In this document: piece after piece, positions 62,247 to 64,000 of the stretch | Layout of the letters: the number at the start of each line of letters is the position of its first letter | Position numbering within the stretch: position 1 is the stretch's first letter | Origin: Chlorocebus sabaeus | Taxonomy: Eukaryota; Chordata; Mammalia; Primates; Cercopithecidae | Length of the DNA: 64,000 nucleotides | Assembly: GCF_047675955.1 (NCBI RefSeq) | Contig: NC_132913.1 | Coordinates: forward strand, 72,163,236-72,227,235 | Direction of reading: 5' to 3' | Notes under the pieces: model-generated | Databases searched by the model: none | The model's input: only the letters and a program-made list of their open reading frames with translations | What the model was told of the DNA's origin: nothing | Position numbers and translations under genes: made by a program

Positions 62247-62960
62247 TGTATTAGTCTGTTCTCATGCTGCTATAAAAACTGCCCAAGACTGGATAATTTA
62301 TAAAGGAAAGACATTTAATTGACTCACAGTTTCACATGGCTGGGGATGCCTCAGGAAACTTACAATCATGGTGCAAGGGAAAGCAAACACCTCCTTTTTC
62401 TTTTTCTTTTTCTTTTTTTTTTTTTTTTTGTGGGGGAGGGGGATGGAGTCTCACTCTGTGGCTCAGGTAGAGTGCAGCGGCGCGATCTCAGCTCACTACA
62501 AACTCTGCCTCCCGGGTTTACGCCATTCTCCTACCTCAGCCTCCCAAGTAGCTGGGACTACAGGCGCCTGCCACTATGCCCGGCTAATTTGCTGTATTTT
62601 TAGTAGAGACAGGGTTTCACCATGTTAGCCAGGATGGTCTCCATCTCCTGACCTCATGATCTGCTTGCCTTGGCCTCGTAAAGTGCTGGGATTACAGGCG
62701 TGAGCCACCACGCCCGGCCAACACCTCCTTTTTCACATGGCAGCAGGAGACAGAAGTGCTGAGATTGAAGGAGGAAAAAGCATTTTATGAAACCATCAGA
62801 TCTTGTGAGAACTCACTCACTATCATGAGGACAACATGGGGAAACCATGCCCGTGATCTAATCACCTCCCACTAGGTCCCTCCCCCAACACATGTGGATT
62901 ACAATTCAGATTGCAATTCAAGATGAGATTTGGGTGGGAATACAGAGCAACACCATATCA
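62247..62960 (-). mobile_element. MST/THE1-type 3' LTR, antisense, split by an AluY
   Basis: Left end 'tgtattagtctgttctcatg', right end 'gcaacaccatatca', in the inverted order expected of an antisense MST LTR. The Alu at 62401-62719 splits it. Internal retroelement sequence follows at once on the right. Confidence 0.87.
62401..62719 (-). mobile_element. AluY-type element, antisense, with 15-bp target duplication
   Basis: A T-rich tail with C interruptions, then a reversed Alu ending 'gccaccacgcccggcc'. 'aacacctcctttttc' flanks it at 62386-62400 and 62720-62734 without mismatch. It keeps the segment missing from the 21119 copy. Confidence 0.95.
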
Positions 62961-64000
62961 TTCTGTGCCTGACTCCTCTCAAATATCATGTTTTCACATT
63001 TCAGAACTCATTCACGTCCTTCCAACAGTCCCCGCAAAGTAATTACTCATTCCAACATTAACCCAAATGTCCACATCCAAAGTCGTATCTGAGACAAGGC
63101 AAGTCCCCTCCACCTATGAGCCTCTAAAGTCAAAAGCAAGTTAGTTGCTTCCTAGATATAAAGGGGGTACCAGCATTGAGTAAATACAGCCGTTGAAAAT
63201 GGGAGAAATGGACCAAAACAGAAAGAACACAGGTCCTATGCAAATCCAAAATCCAATAGAGAAGTCATTAAGTGTTAAAATTCCAAAATGATCTCCTTCA
63301 ATTTCGTATCTCACATTCAGGTAATGCTGATACAAAAGACGGGCTCCCATAGCCTTGGTCAGCTCCACACTTGTAGCTATGCAGGGCACAACCCCCTTCC
63401 TGGCTGCTTTCACAGGCTGGCATTGAGTGTCTATAGCTTTTCCAGGTGCATGGTGCAAGCTGTTGGTGGATCTACCATTCTGGGGTCTGGAGGATGGTGG
63501 TCCTCTTTTCACAGCTGCAGTAGCCAATATCTCAGTGGGGACTCAGTGTGGGGGCTCCAACACCATATTTTCCTTGCATACTGCCCTAGGAGAAGTTCTC
63601 CATCAGGGGTCTGCCCCTGCAGCAAACATCTGACTGGACACCAGGTGTTTCCATACATCGTGTGAAATATAGGCAGAGGTCACCAAACCTCAATTCTTGA
63701 CTTCTGTGCACCTGCAGGCTCAACACCACGTGGAAGCTGCCAAGCCTTGGGGCTTGCCCACTCTGCACTCATGGCCCATACTGTACTTTGGCCCTTGTTA
63801 GCCATGGTTGAAGCACATGGGACGCAGGGCACAAAGTTCCTCAGTTTCACAGAACAGGGGGTCCCTGGGTCTGGCCCATGAAACCATTTTTTCCTCCTAG
63901 GCCTCTGAGAGTTTGATGCCTGGGACTGTCATGAAGGTCTCTGACATATCCTGGTGACATTTTTCCAATTTTCTTGTTGACTAACATTAAGCTCCTCGTT
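62961..64000 (-). mobile_element. MST/THE1-type internal region, antisense, cut by the window end
   Basis: Internal sequence follows the 3' LTR. From about 63401 it aligns by eye with 22943 onward of the first THE1-like element (both read 'ggctgctttcaca.gctgg', then 'gtggatctaccattctg'). The minus frame 63141-63527 is part of this degenerate region. The 5' LTR should lie beyond 64000. Confidence 0.8.

Noticed and set aside
1..64000. A previously undescribed gene system in the window
   Set aside because: After reading both strands I found one known gene and ordinary primate repeats. No cluster of unexplained coding frames, RNA-like structures or phased repeats remains that I can support.

Overview
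The window is mammalian, and specifically primate, genomic DNA. It is AT-rich, full of dispersed retrotransposons and microsatellites, and carries nine Alu copies, which are primate-specific. One Alu (21119-21413) lacks the usual segment between 'ttcacc' and 'ggtctcg'. I know that short deletion from Old World monkey AluY lineages. The one gene present looks like human ZNF804A but seems to differ from it at scattered residues. An Old World monkey is my best guess; this is inference, not proof.

The only protein-coding gene I can support is the 3' part of ZNF804A (plus strand). Bases 1-25407 are the 3' part of its large intron 2. Exon 3 is 25408-25538 and intron 3 is 25539-27592. The large last exon has coding sequence 27593-30839, then a short 3' UTR ending near 31300 behind an AATAAA at 31277. 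Joined, the two coding segments give 1125 codons plus a stop. The start codon and the C2H2 zinc finger lie on exons 1-2, upstream of the window.

Intron 2 is a stack of old insertions, many antisense to the gene. They include L1 fragments at 1150-2970 and 3240-4500 and an ERVL-class provirus remnant (about 8370-11530) broken by a Tigger transposon, an L1-like piece and an Alu. An L2 is split by an MLT1 LTR (11640-12540), and a Tigger-like element is split by a truncated Alu (13888-14500). An antisense L1 (14831-20676) has a 10-bp target duplication and keeps its 5' end. A near-complete THE1/MST-type element lies at 22687-24439.

From 31300 to 64000 I see no gene. It is intergenic sequence with Alus, L2 and MIR, MLT1, MST, MLT2 and ERV1-like LTRs, L1 pieces and simple repeats. 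The window ends inside a second MST/THE1 internal region. I found no tRNA, rRNA, CRISPR or other gene system. The most notable items are the ZNF804A 3' structure, including the start situation of an exon 3-4 isoform, and several nested or mechanistically informative insertions.
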